Source: BJGN01 sp041159865
GTDB lineage: Bacteria; Bacteroidota; Bacteroidia; Chitinophagales; Saprospiraceae
Assembly (NCBI GenBank): GCA_041159865.1
Contig: JBEAXK010000032.1
Coordinates: 1-44,141 of the forward strand
Length of the DNA stretch: 44,141 nt
Direction: 5' to 3'
Shown here: piece after piece, positions 25,951-34,195 of the stretch
How positions within the stretch are numbered: the first letter of the stretch is position 1
Layout of the letters: every line of letters begins with the position of its first letter
The notes under the pieces: model-generated
Seen by the model: the letters and a program-made list of their open reading frames with translations, nothing else
Databases searched by the model: none
Told to the model about the DNA's origin: nothing
Program-made: the position numbers and the translations under genes

Positions 25951-27966
25951 ATGCAGATGGATAACTTAAATTTGAACGGAAACGTACCTGCTGGGGACCT
26001 ATCCGAAAAATGGACTAAATATCGTTCGACGCTGCCATTGGTTGCGCCTAATAATAAACGTAAAATTGAAATTATTGTCGTTGGTTCAGGCCTTGCTGGA
26101 GCTTCTGCTGCTGCTACATTAGGTGAATTGGGCTATCTGGTGAAATGCTATACTTTTCATGATAGCCCCAGAAGGGCTCATAGTATTGCAGCTCAAGGGG
26201 GTATCAACGCGGCTAAGAATTATAGGAATGACGGAGATAGTGTTTTTCGTCTTTTTTATGATACCATCAAAGGGGGAGATTATAGATCAAGAGAGGCAAA
26301 TGTCTATAGACTTGCCGAGGTAAGTACCAGTATTATCGATCAGGCTGTGGCACAGGGTGTTCCTTTCGCCAGAGAATATGGGGGCCTTTTGGATAACAGA
26401 TCCTTTGGTGGCGTTCAAGTATCCAGAACTTTTTATGCAAGGGGACAGACAGGTCAGCAACTTCTTTTAGGTGCTTATCAATCGCTTTCAAGGCAGATTG
26501 CTTTGGGAAATGTTGAAATGTACACCAGACATGAAATGATAGAGCTTGTAGTAAAAGATGGAAAAGCGAGAGGTATTATCGCCAGAAATTTACTTACAGG
26601 TGAATTAGAAAAACATGGTGCCCATGCCGTAGTACTGGCAACAGGCGGTTATGGAAATGTTTTTTATCTCTCTACGAATGCAATGAATTGTAATGTTACC
26701 GCAGCTTGGCGCGCAGTAGCAAAAGGTGCTTTCATGGCAAATCCGTGCTTTACCCAGATTCACCCTACCTGTATTCCCCAGATGGGCGAATATCAATCGA
26801 AATTAACCCTTATGTCAGAGTCGTTGAGAAATGACGGTCGGGTTTGGGTGCCTGCCAATGTGGAAGATGCAAAAGCTATACGTGAAGGAAAAAAGACAGC
26901 CTTAGATATTCCGGAGTCAGATCGTGATTACTTCCTGGAGAGAAGGTATCCAGCTTTTGGAAACTTAGTACCCAGAGATGTTGCTTCTCGCGCAGCTAAA
27001 ACGGCTTGCGATGAAGGAAAGGGAATCGTACCGACAGGACTAGGTGTTTATCTCGATTTCTCCGCGGCAATTGAAAGATATGGTAAGTCAAAGGCTAATA
27101 TTTTAGGTTTGACCAATGCTACTAAAGCTACCATTATAGAATTGGGAGAAAAAGTGGTTGAGGAGAAATATGGAAATCTTTTTGAAATGTATGAAAAAAT
27201 TTCAGGAGAGAACCCTTATAAATTACCAATGAAAATTTATCCGGCCGTTCATTATACCATGGGTGGTCTTTGGGTGGACTATAATTTGATGACAAATATT
27301 CCAGGGCTTTTCTCTATCGGTGAATCTAATTTTTCCGATCATGGTGCCAATCGCCTTGGGGCTTCCGCCTTAATGCAGGGTCTTGCTGATGGCTATTTTG
27401 TTCTTCCTTATACCATTGGTACTTTCCTAAGTGAAGACATTCGTACGCCTAAAATAGACGTAAATGCGCCTGAATTTGAAGAAGCTATAAATATGGCAAA
27501 TCAAAGAATTCAAAAATTATTTGCGATAAAGGGTAAACAATCGGCAGAAAGTTTCCATAGAAGATTAGGAAAAATTATATGGGAATACTGTGGCATGTCC
27601 CGTTCAGCTGAGGGACTGACACTGGCGAGAAAACAAGTCCGCGCTTTAAGGGATGAATTTTATTCAGATCTTTATCTGCCAGGTGTGGCAAATGATCTGA
27701 ATCCAGAACTTGAAAAAGCTTTAAGAGTGGCCGACTTTATTGATCTTGGTGAGGTCATGGTCGTCGATGCTTTAGATAGAAATGAGTCTTGTGGGGGACA
27801 TTTTAGAGAAGAGTACCAAACACCAGACGGAGAAGCCTTGAGAAGAGATGATGAATTTGCTTATGTATCAGCCTGGGAATTTAAAGGCTGGAATGAAGAT
27901 CCTGTTTTACATAAGGAAATGTTGCATTTCGAAAATGTTGAATTGAAAACTCGTTCTTACAAATAA
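25951..27966 (+). CDS. sdhA: Succinate dehydrogenase/fumarate reductase flavoprotein subunit
   Basis: 671 residues, the longer Bacteroidota form. The FAD-binding motif VVGSGLAGASAAATLGELG (about 46-64), the HSIAAQGGINAAKNY segment with the His that forms the covalent FAD link, TGGYGNVFY, HPTCIP and RRYPAFGNLVPRDVASRAAK with the catalytic Arg are all intact. It oxidises succinate to fumarate on the cytoplasmic side. Two ATGs (25951 and 25957) are possible starts. It lies between sdhC and sdhB in one operon. Confidence 0.96.
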   Translation: MQMDNLNLNGNVPAGDLSEKWTKYRSTLPLVAPNNKRKIEIIVVGSGLAGASAAATLGELGYLVKCYTFHDSPRRAHSIAAQGGINAAKNYRNDGDSVFRLFYDTIKGGDYRSREANVYRLAEVSTSIIDQAVAQGVPFAREYGGLLDNRSFGGVQVSRTFYARGQTGQQLLLGAYQSLSRQIALGNVEMYTRHEMIELVVKDGKARGIIARNLLTGELEKHGAHAVVLATGGYGNVFYLSTNAMNCNVTAAWRAVAKGAFMANPCFTQIHPTCIPQMGEYQSKLTLMSESLRNDGRVWVPANVEDAKAIREGKKTALDIPESDRDYFLERRYPAFGNLVPRDVASRAAKTACDEGKGIVPTGLGVYLDFSAAIERYGKSKANILGLTNATKATIIELGEKVVEEKYGNLFEMYEKISGENPYKLPMKIYPAVHYTMGGLWVDYNLMTNIPGLFSIGESNFSDHGANRLGASALMQGLADGYFVLPYTIGTFLSEDIRTPKIDVNAPEFEEAINMANQRIQKLFAIKGKQSAESFHRRLGKIIWEYCGMSRSAEGLTLARKQVRALRDEFYSDLYLPGVANDLNPELEKALRVADFIDLGEVMVVDALDRNESCGGHFREEYQTPDGEALRRDDEFAYVSAWEFKGWNEDPVLHKEMLHFENVELKTRSYK

Positions 27967-28011
27967 TCTTAACTTAATTGCTTAGCCTTTAGGGGTTTTA
28001 AATTGATTATT

Positions 28012-28767
28012 ATGAAATTGACACTAAAAATATGGCGCCAACCAAGCCCTAGCGATAAGGGTAAATTTGAAACTTATACGCTTGACGATGTTAGTGAACA
28101 CATGTCTTTCCTGGAAATGCTTGATGTGTTGAACGAAAAATTAAGTTTCGAACAAAAGGTGCCGGTTGCTTTCGAACATGATTGCAGAGAAGGTATTTGC
28201 GGCACCTGTAGTTTAGTTATAAATGGTCAGCCTCACGGACCTTTGCAAGGTACAACCACTTGTCAATTGCACATGCGTAATTTTAAAGACGGGGAAACAA
28301 TCGTGATTGAACCTTACCGTGCTTCGGCTTTTCCTGTTTTAAAAGATTTGGCTGTCGATAGAGGTGCCTTGGACCGTATTATTCAGGCGGGTGGTTTTAT
28401 TTCTGTAAGTACAGGGCAGGCTCAAGATGCCAATGCTATTCCAATTGAGAAAGATATCGCTTCTCAAGCTTTTGATGCAGCTACTTGTATCGGTTGCGGT
28501 GCTTGTGTTGCCGCTTGTCCAAATTCATCTGCCATGCTCTTTACCTCGGCAAAAGTAGCTCATTTGGCTCTTTTACCTCAAGGTAAGGTGGAAGCTCAAA
28601 AAAGAGTTTTGAATATGGTTCGTCAAATGGATTTGGAAAATTTCGGAAATTGTTCTAATATTACAGCCTGTGAGGCAGAATGTCCAAAAGGAATCTCCGT
28701 TTCTAACATCGCCCTTATGAACAGATCTTTTCTTTCTGCTTCTTTTACGTCAAATGACGCTTCTTAA
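28012..28767 (+). CDS. sdhB: Succinate dehydrogenase/fumarate reductase iron-sulfur subunit
   Basis: About 251 residues. A TTG at 28003 is in frame, but the ATG at 28012 (MKLTLKIWRQ) is the natural start. The [2Fe-2S] ligands are in CREGICGTCSL and TTCQLHMR. The ferredoxin-like part has CIGCGACVAACPN and later the CSNITACEAECPKGI cysteines for the [4Fe-4S] and [3Fe-4S] clusters. It relays electrons from FAD to the haem subunit. It is last in the operon and followed by a strong terminator. Confidence 0.95.
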   Translation: MKLTLKIWRQPSPSDKGKFETYTLDDVSEHMSFLEMLDVLNEKLSFEQKVPVAFEHDCREGICGTCSLVINGQPHGPLQGTTTCQLHMRNFKDGETIVIEPYRASAFPVLKDLAVDRGALDRIIQAGGFISVSTGQAQDANAIPIEKDIASQAFDAATCIGCGACVAACPNSSAMLFTSAKVAHLALLPQGKVEAQKRVLNMVRQMDLENFGNCSNITACEAECPKGISVSNIALMNRSFLSASFTSNDAS

Positions 28768-28802
28768 ATTGTAATTATTGCTCCTTTGTTTAATAGATTT
28801 TC

Positions 28803-28830
28803 GCCTGAAACTTCGGTTTCAGGCTTTTTT
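28803..28830 (+). terminator. Intrinsic UUCG-loop terminator of the sdh operon
   Basis: A perfect 9-bp stem GCCTGAAAC / GTTTCAGGC closed by a TTCG tetraloop and followed by six T. It is directional: there is no T-run on the minus strand. It lies 35 bases after the sdhB stop. Confidence 0.92.
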
Positions 28831-28850
28831 AGCTAAACATCCAAGATGAT

Positions 28851-29516
28851 TTAATGATCATGAGCAAGGTCATTTGGAATATTTCCTTTCATTTTAACAT
28901 GAGTGGTTCCAAAAATGTAGTCCCAAAGTGGAGAGGATACCCCAAACATGGTGTCTGATTTACCATAATGATGAAGAGCATGGTTTACCCATAATGCTTT
29001 GAAAATATTATTTGGGGGAAGAAAAATATGAATAGAATAATGTACTAATAAATAGAATGCATATCCGCTCAGGAATCCGGCAAGAAAAGAAAAAGAGAAT
29101 TTATCTAAAATCAATTCAAATAAGAAAAATAAAATGGTTCCAACAGCAATACTCATTGCAGGGGGCATTGCCAGGCGTTGTTTATCTTTGGGATAATCAT
29201 GGTGAACCCCGTGCATCGTATAAGCAAATTTAGCACGCTTTTCTGTTGTTCCCGGCAAATGATATACATGGCGGTGAACCATATATTCTGCAAAAGTAAA
29301 AAAGATAAAACCAGATAAATAGAGGCTGATTACCTGCATATTAGTTAAATCGGTAGCTACTTTTGTATAATAAAGCAGTGCAATTGCATATATGAAAAAG
29401 AGGGAAACTGGAATTGCGATATGTGTTCTTGTTAAACTATCCAGCCATTTATTTTTAAATAATGGAACGGATATATTTTCATTAGAGAGGTACGCTTGTT
29501 TTTTTTCAGTTCTCAT
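28851..29516 (-). CDS. Fatty acid 2-hydroxylase-like membrane protein (sterol desaturase superfamily)
   Basis: 221 residues with four to five membrane spans. The di-iron histidine boxes are complete and in the order of FA2H/Scs7 enzymes: HRHVYH, HGVHHDYPKDKQRLAMPP, HYSIH and NHALHHYGKSDTMFGVSSP, ending in PLWDYIFGT. The HHDYPxDxxRLxxPP block points to fatty-acid 2-hydroxylation rather than sterol desaturation. There is no N-terminal cytochrome b5 domain. A likely role is hydroxylation of fatty acyl chains in membrane lipids, possibly sphingolipids (family-based inference). It follows the PLP synthase gene by 16 bases on the same strand. Confidence 0.85.
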   Translation of the reverse strand: MRTEKKQAYLSNENISVPLFKNKWLDSLTRTHIAIPVSLFFIYAIALLYYTKVATDLTNMQVISLYLSGFIFFTFAEYMVHRHVYHLPGTTEKRAKFAYTMHGVHHDYPKDKQRLAMPPAMSIAVGTILFFLFELILDKFSFSFLAGFLSGYAFYLLVHYSIHIFLPPNNIFKALWVNHALHHYGKSDTMFGVSSPLWDYIFGTTHVKMKGNIPNDLAHDH

Positions 29517-29532
29517 TTATTGAAAATTTTTG

Positions 29533-30672
29533 TTATAATCCTAATGATTTTTTAGTCTGGCTAATGTATTTTCTATACATCAAACGATAAATTCTATAAT
29601 AAGTTCTATACCTTTTTTTTACGGATTCATAGCTGTAATAATGTTCATGGTCTTCCCAGTCATTGATAGAAGGAACTTTGGTTTCTGATTCATTTCCCGG
29701 AAGATATCCTTGTTCTGTCATCCATCCGTCGTTATAAATTTTTCCTAAGTATCTGGAACCGTGATCAGAAAAAAGAGCAACAACCACACTATTTTCATCA
29801 AATTCATGTTGAATTTGAAAAATTCCCTGCATGGCAGATCCACTGGAATAACCCATCAATAAGCCCTCCTTGGAAGCAAGTTCTCTCGCCCTGAGTGCAC
29901 TATCTCTGTCGTTGACCTTAATAAAATCATCAATTAAGGAGAAATCAATGTTTGAGGGTATAATATTCTTTCCTAAGCCTTCTACTTTGTAGGGTTTGAT
30001 TTCATTAGGGTCATAAATACCGGTTTCCCAGAATTTCTTTAACACAGATCCGTATGCGTCAATACCGATAATCCTAATGGCTGGATTTTGTTCTTTTAAA
30101 TATTTAGCAACACCTGATAAGGTGCCTCCTGTACCCGCACAACATACGTAATGGGTAATTTTACCTTCAGTTTGTCTCCATATTTCAGGCCCCGTACTGT
30201 GGTAATGGGCTGAAGCATTGTCAAGGTTGAAGTTTTGCGCTAGATAAAAGGCATTTGGGGTCTCTTTTGCAATCTGTTCAGCTCTGGAGTAATATGATTT
30301 TGGATCTTCAGGTTTTACATCTACAGGACAGATGACAACCTCAGCACCTAATGATTTAAGTAGCGATATTTTTTCTGTAGAAGCTTTACTTGTTAATGTT
30401 AAAATACATTTATAGCCTTTAATAGCGGATAACATAGCAATACTGAAACCCGTATTTCCAGATGTGGCTTCGACGATAGTTCCTCCCGGTTTCAACAAGC
30501 CTTTTTTCTCAGCTTGTTCAACCATAAATAGGGCGATTCGATCCTTAGCACTCTGTCCCGGATTAAAAGCTTCAACCTTTGCGTAGTAATTTCCTGCTAA
30601 ACCCTTAGTTATCTTATTTAACCTTACTAATGGCGTATTGCCAATGGCACCACTTAAATTTTCACAAACCAT
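29533..30672 (-). CDS. PLP-dependent cysteine synthase / cystathionine beta-synthase family enzyme
   Basis: 379 residues of the fold type II family. The PLP Lys lies in NPGQSAKDRIA (usual form NPxxSxKDR), the substrate loop is EATSGNTG and the phosphate loop is AGTGGTLSG. The segment SDHGSRYLGKIYNDGWM resembles the 'D..RNY..K...D.WM' end of cystathionine beta-synthases more than O-acetylserine sulfhydrylases. No CBS regulatory domains follow; a basic Tyr-rich tail does. It forms cysteine or cystathionine in the cytoplasm; which one cannot be settled from sequence. It is the first gene of a pair with the hydroxylase. Confidence 0.85.
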   Translation of the reverse strand: MVCENLSGAIGNTPLVRLNKITKGLAGNYYAKVEAFNPGQSAKDRIALFMVEQAEKKGLLKPGGTIVEATSGNTGFSIAMLSAIKGYKCILTLTSKASTEKISLLKSLGAEVVICPVDVKPEDPKSYYSRAEQIAKETPNAFYLAQNFNLDNASAHYHSTGPEIWRQTEGKITHYVCCAGTGGTLSGVAKYLKEQNPAIRIIGIDAYGSVLKKFWETGIYDPNEIKPYKVEGLGKNIIPSNIDFSLIDDFIKVNDRDSALRARELASKEGLLMGYSSGSAMQGIFQIQHEFDENSVVVALFSDHGSRYLGKIYNDGWMTEQGYLPGNESETKVPSINDWEDHEHYYSYESVKKRYRTYYRIYRLMYRKYISQTKKSLGL

Positions 30673-30744
30673 AGCCTAATTATTCCGGTTGATTAAAATG
30701 TTAACGAATTTCGGGGTATGAATTTTCATGGAATTAGGTTGTTG

Positions 30745-30752
30745 CAAATATA
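30745..30752 (-). promoter_or_regulatory. Candidate -7 box (TATATTTG) for the PLP synthase unit
   Basis: Read on the minus strand, TATATTTG exactly fits TAnnTTTG and is followed by CAAC. It is 73 bases before the ATG at 30672. A -33 TTTG is not conserved. Confidence 0.5.
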
Positions 30753-30791
30753 CGTTAAATATGGACATTTGCATGTTTTGGCAATGTTAAA

Positions 30792-31616
30792 TCATCTTAA
30801 ATAACCATACTTTCGTAGAAAATTTTCTGTTTTTATTAATGTTTCAAAATAATACGGATTGTTACCATCTTTCCAACCGAAAAATCCATGTGTAGCTCCG
30901 TCAAATAAAAATAATTCACAGTTCCCGCCCACATCATTGATTTTATTGCGGAAAAGTTCGCCTGTTGAAACAGGAATTAGGGAATCTTTAGTACCCAAAA
31001 ATAAGATAGTAGGGGGAAACTTTTTGATGATGCCGTGCATAGGTGAAATATCTGGAAACCAGTTTTTTACTCTTTCATGTCCGTATCCATCTGGGCCATT
31101 ATCAATAACGGGATTAAACAAAACCAATAGATTGGGCTTTGGACTAAATTTTAAAAGGTCATTGGGATCGTTAATTTGCTCTGAGGTAAATGCCGCTGCT
31201 GCTAAATGTCCTCCGGCAGAACCTCCGCCAGCGGCAATCCTGTTTGAATTAATATGTAATTGCTTTGCCTTATTTCTAAGATATCTAATGGCCGATTTTG
31301 CATCTTCCAGAGCTTCTTTAGGCGTTGTTCCATGGATATTTTTTAAACGATAAGATGCTCTGATTACAATCATACCCTTTTCTGCTAAATAGCGAGCCTG
31401 AGGTATAAATTGCTCGGCTGTACCACTATTCCATCCACCACCATGAAAAAAAATAAGGGCAGGATTCTGTTTTTTAATTTTTTCGGGATAATGAATCCAA
31501 AGCTTTAGGGCTATGGTATCTATCTTTTTGTATATGATAACCGTATCATTTTGGGCATTTAGAGAATTGAAAAATAAAGGAAAAATGAAAAGGTAAAGTT
31601 TTATTTTTAGGTTCAT
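30792..31616 (-). CDS. Secreted alpha/beta hydrolase (lipase/carbohydrate-esterase type)
   Basis: 274 residues with a signal peptide (MNLKIKLYLFIFPLFFNSLNAQ). It has the oxyanion motif HGGGWNSG, the nucleophile elbow GGGSAGGH (Ser of GGSAGG), a downstream Asp in LGTKDSLIPV and the catalytic His in DGATHGFFGW. This is the HSL/BD-FAE-like esterase layout (family knowledge). The substrate is unknown; acetylated carbohydrates or short esters are typical. It is divergent from the Nudix gene, with 45 bases between the start codons. Confidence 0.88.
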   Translation of the reverse strand: MNLKIKLYLFIFPLFFNSLNAQNDTVIIYKKIDTIALKLWIHYPEKIKKQNPALIFFHGGGWNSGTAEQFIPQARYLAEKGMIVIRASYRLKNIHGTTPKEALEDAKSAIRYLRNKAKQLHINSNRIAAGGGSAGGHLAAAAFTSEQINDPNDLLKFSPKPNLLVLFNPVIDNGPDGYGHERVKNWFPDISPMHGIIKKFPPTILFLGTKDSLIPVSTGELFRNKINDVGGNCELFLFDGATHGFFGWKDGNNPYYFETLIKTENFLRKYGYLR

Positions 31617-31628
31617 CGTATTAAGTTT

Positions 31629-31636
31629 TACATTTG
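31629..31636 (+). promoter_or_regulatory. Candidate -7 box (TACATTTG) for the Nudix gene
   Basis: TACATTTG matches TAnnTTTG, 26 bases before the ATG at 31662, within the short divergent gap. The -33 region contains only a T-run (TTTTTAG). Confidence 0.5.
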
Positions 31637-31661
31637 CACGTTCTACAAAAAAATCACCTTA

Positions 31662-32096
31662 ATGAATTCACTTAGAATATCCCTAAAAGTAAGATTAATT
31701 CTTTTCAATCAGGGGAAAATTTTACTCTTAAAACAAACCAAATTAAATGGGGGAAACTACACCTTAGTGGGTGGAAATGTTGAATTCGGTGAAACAAGTA
31801 AAGAAGCCTTAGTAAGAGAATGTAAGGAAGAAGCAGGAATTACCATTTTAGAAAGCGATCTTAGATTAGTTCATGTCTTGCAAAAAACAGGTACAAAGAA
31901 TCAGCGTCTGGTATTATACTTTAAGGCTTTTCGCTGGGAAGGAGAACTTCAACGAAATGAACCTTTAAAATTTAGGGCTGCTGAGTGGCACGACTTACAT
32001 AAGTTACCTAAAAATTTGACGGGAACGATTAAAAAAGTTTTAAAAGACTATAAAGAAGGGATTTTATTTACAGAAAAGAAGCAATCCTTAAAATAA
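31662..32096 (+). CDS. Nudix hydrolase domain protein
   Basis: 144 residues. The Nudix box is complete: GGNVEFGETSKEALVRECKEEAGI contains the required G, E, RE, EE and G positions for metal-pyrophosphate chemistry. The rest is a single Nudix fold with a basic tail. The substrate (nucleotide sugar, dNTP or other pyrophosphate) cannot be told. It is convergent with lepB across a shared hairpin. Confidence 0.88.
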   Translation: MNSLRISLKVRLILFNQGKILLLKQTKLNGGNYTLVGGNVEFGETSKEALVRECKEEAGITILESDLRLVHVLQKTGTKNQRLVLYFKAFRWEGELQRNEPLKFRAAEWHDLHKLPKNLTGTIKKVLKDYKEGILFTEKKQSLK

Positions 32097-32130
32097 AAAA
32101 AGGGGCTATTCCCAATGAAATAGCCCCTTT
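32095..32130 (-). terminator. Intrinsic terminator of lepB, shared with the convergent Nudix gene
   Basis: AAAGGGGCTATT (32099-32110) pairs with AATAGCCCCTTT (32119-32130). On the minus strand the stem is followed by a long T-run (TTTTTTTATTT), so it is strong for lepB, whose stop is 15 bases away. On the plus strand only three T follow, so it is weaker for the Nudix gene. Confidence 0.85.
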
Positions 32131-32144
32131 AAAAGTGTATATTA

Positions 32145-33749
32145 TTACTTTGTATCTGCCCTTGTAAATATTCTATTCCAGACAATTCCCTTAGCCGGAC
32201 TACCTTCCAGGAATGACATCCAGATAAACAAAGGCTTTCCAACAACATGTGTTTCAGGAACAAATCCCCAAAAACGACTATCCTCGGAATTATGTCTGTT
32301 ATCCCCCATCATCCAATAGTAATTTTGTTCGATGGTATAATGCGTATTTAGCTTTCCGTCAATATATATTTTATTTCCATCTATTCGAAGATCATGACCT
32401 TCGTAAACCTGTATTATTCTTTGATAAAGAGCGATGGTAGAATCATTTAACGCAACTTTAGCACCAGCTTTAGGGACATAGATAGGCCCAAAATCATCCC
32501 TGGTCCAGCTTCCAAAATGAGCTGCATCATTTGGAAATAACCGACCACTTTCACCATATAATTTTCCAATATCTACTTTATCTATTTTTATAGAAGGATC
32601 CATTGCCTTAATCTTAGCTTTCTGGCTATTATTCAATACCAGATAAAAAGCATTAGGAGATTGTTGCATCCGATCTTCCGTACTAATAGCCCATTTTGTG
32701 AAATCTTTTGTGTTTATCGCCGCATTTGGAGATAAAACAGAATACATAAACTGCACATTTTCTGGATTCTTTGCCTTTTTCCCGTTAATATAAACTTGTT
32801 GTGCTTTTATTTCCAGGGAATCTCCAGGAAGAGCAATACAACGTTTAATATAATGATCCATTTTATCTAACGGTCTGGTAACCAATGGAGTTATTCCTGA
32901 TTGTATGGCACCTGAAAACATAGGCGGTATAGAACCTCTTCGTAAATCGTAGATACTCCATGTTCGCTCAGGGAACACATAAACACTATCTCCTTCAGGA
33001 TAATTAAAAACAACTGGATCATTGCGGTCAATGGTTTCAAGAGCTGGCAGTCTTTGATATTTTAGTTGTGGTTTTTTTAAGTATGATTCGCCTCCAATAA
33101 CTGGAATTCTGTTGTGTAGAAGGGGCAACATAGCAATAGTCTGAGGCATTCTTATTCCATAATGACCTTTACTTACGAAAAGGAAATCACCTACAACCAG
33201 TGAACCTTCCATGGAGGATGTTGGAATTACGAATGCTTCAATTAGAAACATGCGTATGAAAGTAGCAGCAAATACGGCGAATATAATAGCTTCAGCCCAT
33301 TCTCTGACGGCTGATTTTTTAAATGGATTTTGAGCTAACAATTTCTGATATTGCTTTGTATCATTGGCCACCCTTGCTGCCTCAATAGCATCAAGGATTG
33401 ATTTTTCATACGCTAATACGGGTCCTTGATAAGTTAATTCTTTTCTTGTACTCAGATATAATAAATATACAGGCGCAAATACAACAACTAAAACATGATG
33501 CCAGAATTGATATACTTTAAAAGACCTTACCATATCAATGACCAAGGCCGCAAAAATAAAAATATTAACAATTGGGATTAATATAAATAAGCCATAAGCT
33601 GGCTTTCTGCCCACCATTTCTGCACATACCATAAATTGATAAACAGGAATAAATGCTTTCCAAACACTTACACCCGCTTTTTTAAAAACAGCTGCAAGGG
33701 AAATCATTAATAAAATATAATACAACAGTAAAAATTCGGAAAGACCCAT
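32145..33749 (-). CDS. lepB: Signal peptidase I
   Basis: 534 residues, the long Bacteroidota form. The N-terminal 110 residues hold three to four hydrophobic spans resembling the DUF5684 region. After a further anchor span come box B with the catalytic Ser (IPTSSMEGSLVVGD), the catalytic Lys region (HYIKRCIALPGDSLEI) and the C-terminal box E (MMGDNRHNSEDSRFWGFVP). A long insert between the Lys box and box E is typical for the phylum. It cleaves Sec signal peptides at the periplasmic face, which all the giant T9SS proteins of this window need. A good promoter lies immediately upstream. Confidence 0.95.
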   Translation of the reverse strand: MGLSEFLLLYYILLMISLAAVFKKAGVSVWKAFIPVYQFMVCAEMVGRKPAYGLFILIPIVNIFIFAALVIDMVRSFKVYQFWHHVLVVVFAPVYLLYLSTRKELTYQGPVLAYEKSILDAIEAARVANDTKQYQKLLAQNPFKKSAVREWAEAIIFAVFAATFIRMFLIEAFVIPTSSMEGSLVVGDFLFVSKGHYGIRMPQTIAMLPLLHNRIPVIGGESYLKKPQLKYQRLPALETIDRNDPVVFNYPEGDSVYVFPERTWSIYDLRRGSIPPMFSGAIQSGITPLVTRPLDKMDHYIKRCIALPGDSLEIKAQQVYINGKKAKNPENVQFMYSVLSPNAAINTKDFTKWAISTEDRMQQSPNAFYLVLNNSQKAKIKAMDPSIKIDKVDIGKLYGESGRLFPNDAAHFGSWTRDDFGPIYVPKAGAKVALNDSTIALYQRIIQVYEGHDLRIDGNKIYIDGKLNTHYTIEQNYYWMMGDNRHNSEDSRFWGFVPETHVVGKPLFIWMSFLEGSPAKGIVWNRIFTRADTK

Positions 33750-33771
33750 TGGTTTGATTTTTTTTAAAGTT

Positions 33772-33803
33772 CAAATATACAAATAGAATATCGATTGGAC
33801 AAA
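33772..33803 (-). promoter_or_regulatory. Bacteroidota-type promoter of lepB
   Basis: On the minus strand a TTTG (33803-33800) is separated by exactly 20 bases from TATATTTG (33779-33772). This matches the -33/-7 consensus spacing of 19-21. The lepB ATG lies 22 bases downstream. It is the best promoter match seen in the window. Confidence 0.7.
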
Positions 33804-33842
33804 TAATATCGGCGTGGTAGCATTCTTCTTCGATATATAAAT

Positions 33843-33875
33843 AAAAAAGAGCAGCTACCGAAAACGGAACTGCTC
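33843..33875 (-). terminator. Minus-strand intrinsic terminator with no coding gene in front
   Basis: On the minus strand GAGCAG and CTGCTC (plus coordinates 33870-33875 and 33849-33854) form a stem, with an inner CCG-TTTT-CGG hairpin, followed by six T. No minus-strand gene lies between here and 36396. It therefore marks the 3' end of an unannotated transcript. Confidence 0.8.
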
Positions 33876-34055
33876 CTGATGGGAGATTATACTCTGTTAA
33901 GTTTGGAACAAAACAGCCTTTAAAAACCCAGTTTAGGGACCTAATTTTCTCTTAAGAAACCCCAACAAGTGTTGAATTAGCAGGCTAAAAATGTTCGTCT
34001 GAAAATACCTTTATATGTTCATGAGGTTTTTTTCATCTAACTAAGGACAAATTTA
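33843..34055 (-). ncRNA. Candidate small RNA ending at the 33843 terminator
   Basis: The 446-base gap 33750-34195 has no credible protein frame. On the minus strand a TAAATTTG -7 box (34055-34048) lies about 200 bases upstream of a strong terminator, giving a predicted RNA of about 200 bases. Inner segments can fold locally (CCC-TAAACT-GGG and TTTCT/AGAGAAA). Size and isolation fit a regulatory RNA such as a 6S-like RNA, but no family was recognised and the start is uncertain. Confidence 0.45.
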
Positions 34056-34141
34056 TAACGTTTTATTCAATTATTCTATTTTTTAGTTATTCTTTATTCT
34101 CCTTTTCAAATTGATTTTATCTTATATATGCTTAATTTTTA

Positions 34142-34149
34142 TATATTTG
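34142..34149 (+). promoter_or_regulatory. Candidate -7 box (TATATTTG) for the helical gene at 34196
   Basis: TATATTTG is an exact TAnnTTTG match, 46 bases before the TTG start. A TTG at 34111 is too far upstream to be a standard -33 element. Confidence 0.45.
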
Positions 34150-34195
34150 CAAATAAATTATATGATTTTTCCTCATTTTTTTATTTTAATACCTA

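Noticed and set aside
33750..34195. tRNA or tmRNA gene in the lepB upstream gap
   Set aside because: No T-arm-like GTTC-GAATC segment, cloverleaf pairing or tag-peptide frame could be found on either strand.
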